This document shows positions 56,544-56,754 of a DNA stretch of 56,754 nucleotides, piece after piece. Numbering within the stretch: the first letter of the stretch is position 1; each line of letters opens with the position of its first letter. The DNA comes from Guillardia theta CCMP2712. Lineage: Eukaryota > Cryptophyceae > Pyrenomonadales > Geminigeraceae. The stretch lies in NCBI RefSeq assembly GCF_000315625.1, contig NW_005434673.1:704344-761097 (forward strand). Direction: 5' to 3'. The notes under the pieces were generated by a model. The model saw nothing but the letters and a program-made list of their open reading frames with translations, made no database searches and was not told where the DNA came from. A program made the translations under genes and the position numbers.

Positions 56544-56754
56544 AAGGAAGACGAGGAGGCAGAAGATAATCGCAGGAGGGGAGGAGCAGAGGAGCGGAGG
56601 ACGGAGCGAAGGGACTTGACTGTAGGAGCAGGGAAATCGAGCCAGTGGTCGAATGTCTCTTCTCACTAGAGGTAAAAAATATGCTTCACCTCCTCCTCTT
56701 CCTCCTCCTCCTCCTCCTCCTCCTCCTCCTCACTCATCATCATCATCATCATCA

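Overview
This 56.75-kb window is nuclear DNA from a unicellular alga with compact, intron-rich genes. The introns I can place by reading frame are mostly 40-77 bp. Two proteins carry N-terminal hydrophobic segments followed by Ala-Phe or Ser-Phe, the style of bipartite presequence used with secondary red-type plastids. Together with Fanzor (TnpB-like) relics this suggests a cryptophyte such as Guillardia theta, but the species is an inference. Coordinates 15864-15963 are an assembly gap of 100 N.

Layout. 1-7770: a 5.7-kb Ty3/gypsy chromovirus with identical 228-bp LTRs and disrupted gag and pol, followed by a nest of older repeat fragments. 8119-11147: a HEAT-repeat protein and a poorly resolved coding stretch. 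11148-11680: a 28-bp minisatellite. 11790-15144: a plastid-type DnaJ-zinc-finger-like protein (+) facing phosphoserine phosphatase (-). 15145-17376: GA-rich sequence, the gap, a spliced Fanzor C-terminus and a GC-rich island. 17377-20937: an IQ/TPR protein (+) facing a WBP11-like proline-rich splicing factor (-). 21712-25450: a histidine phosphatase and a cyclic-nucleotide-type K+ channel (+). 25683-27190: a cyclin (-). 27485-28694: a DTW-domain tRNA-modifying enzyme (+), then a second 28-bp minisatellite. 29772-32945: a TPR-fused USP7-like deubiquitinase (+). 33188-36185: VPS39 (-). 36921-38833: heat shock factor (-). 40170-41939: a GT34-like glycosyltransferase region (+). 42037-43203: proteasome alpha subunit PSMA6 (-), divergent from an intronless histone H2A (43869-44273, +). 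45389-46022: a MIF-like protein (-). 47513-49570: a Ser/Thr protein kinase (+) facing a protein with an AMPK-beta-type glycogen-binding domain (-, 49748-51317). 52345-53000: a second Fanzor relic. 54165-56543: an mTERF-like gene (+).

The host genes are housekeeping functions (serine synthesis, splicing, tRNA modification, proteolysis, endosomal tethering, stress transcription, chromatin) and do not form one pathway. The accessory signals that stand out are a textbook -1 ribosomal frameshift cassette at the retrotransposon gag/pol junction, two Fanzor remnants each near a GC-rich island with a shared motif, GC-AG introns, and several unusual domain fusions. Exon borders given to the base were deduced by frame and splice consensus only; no transcript evidence was available.
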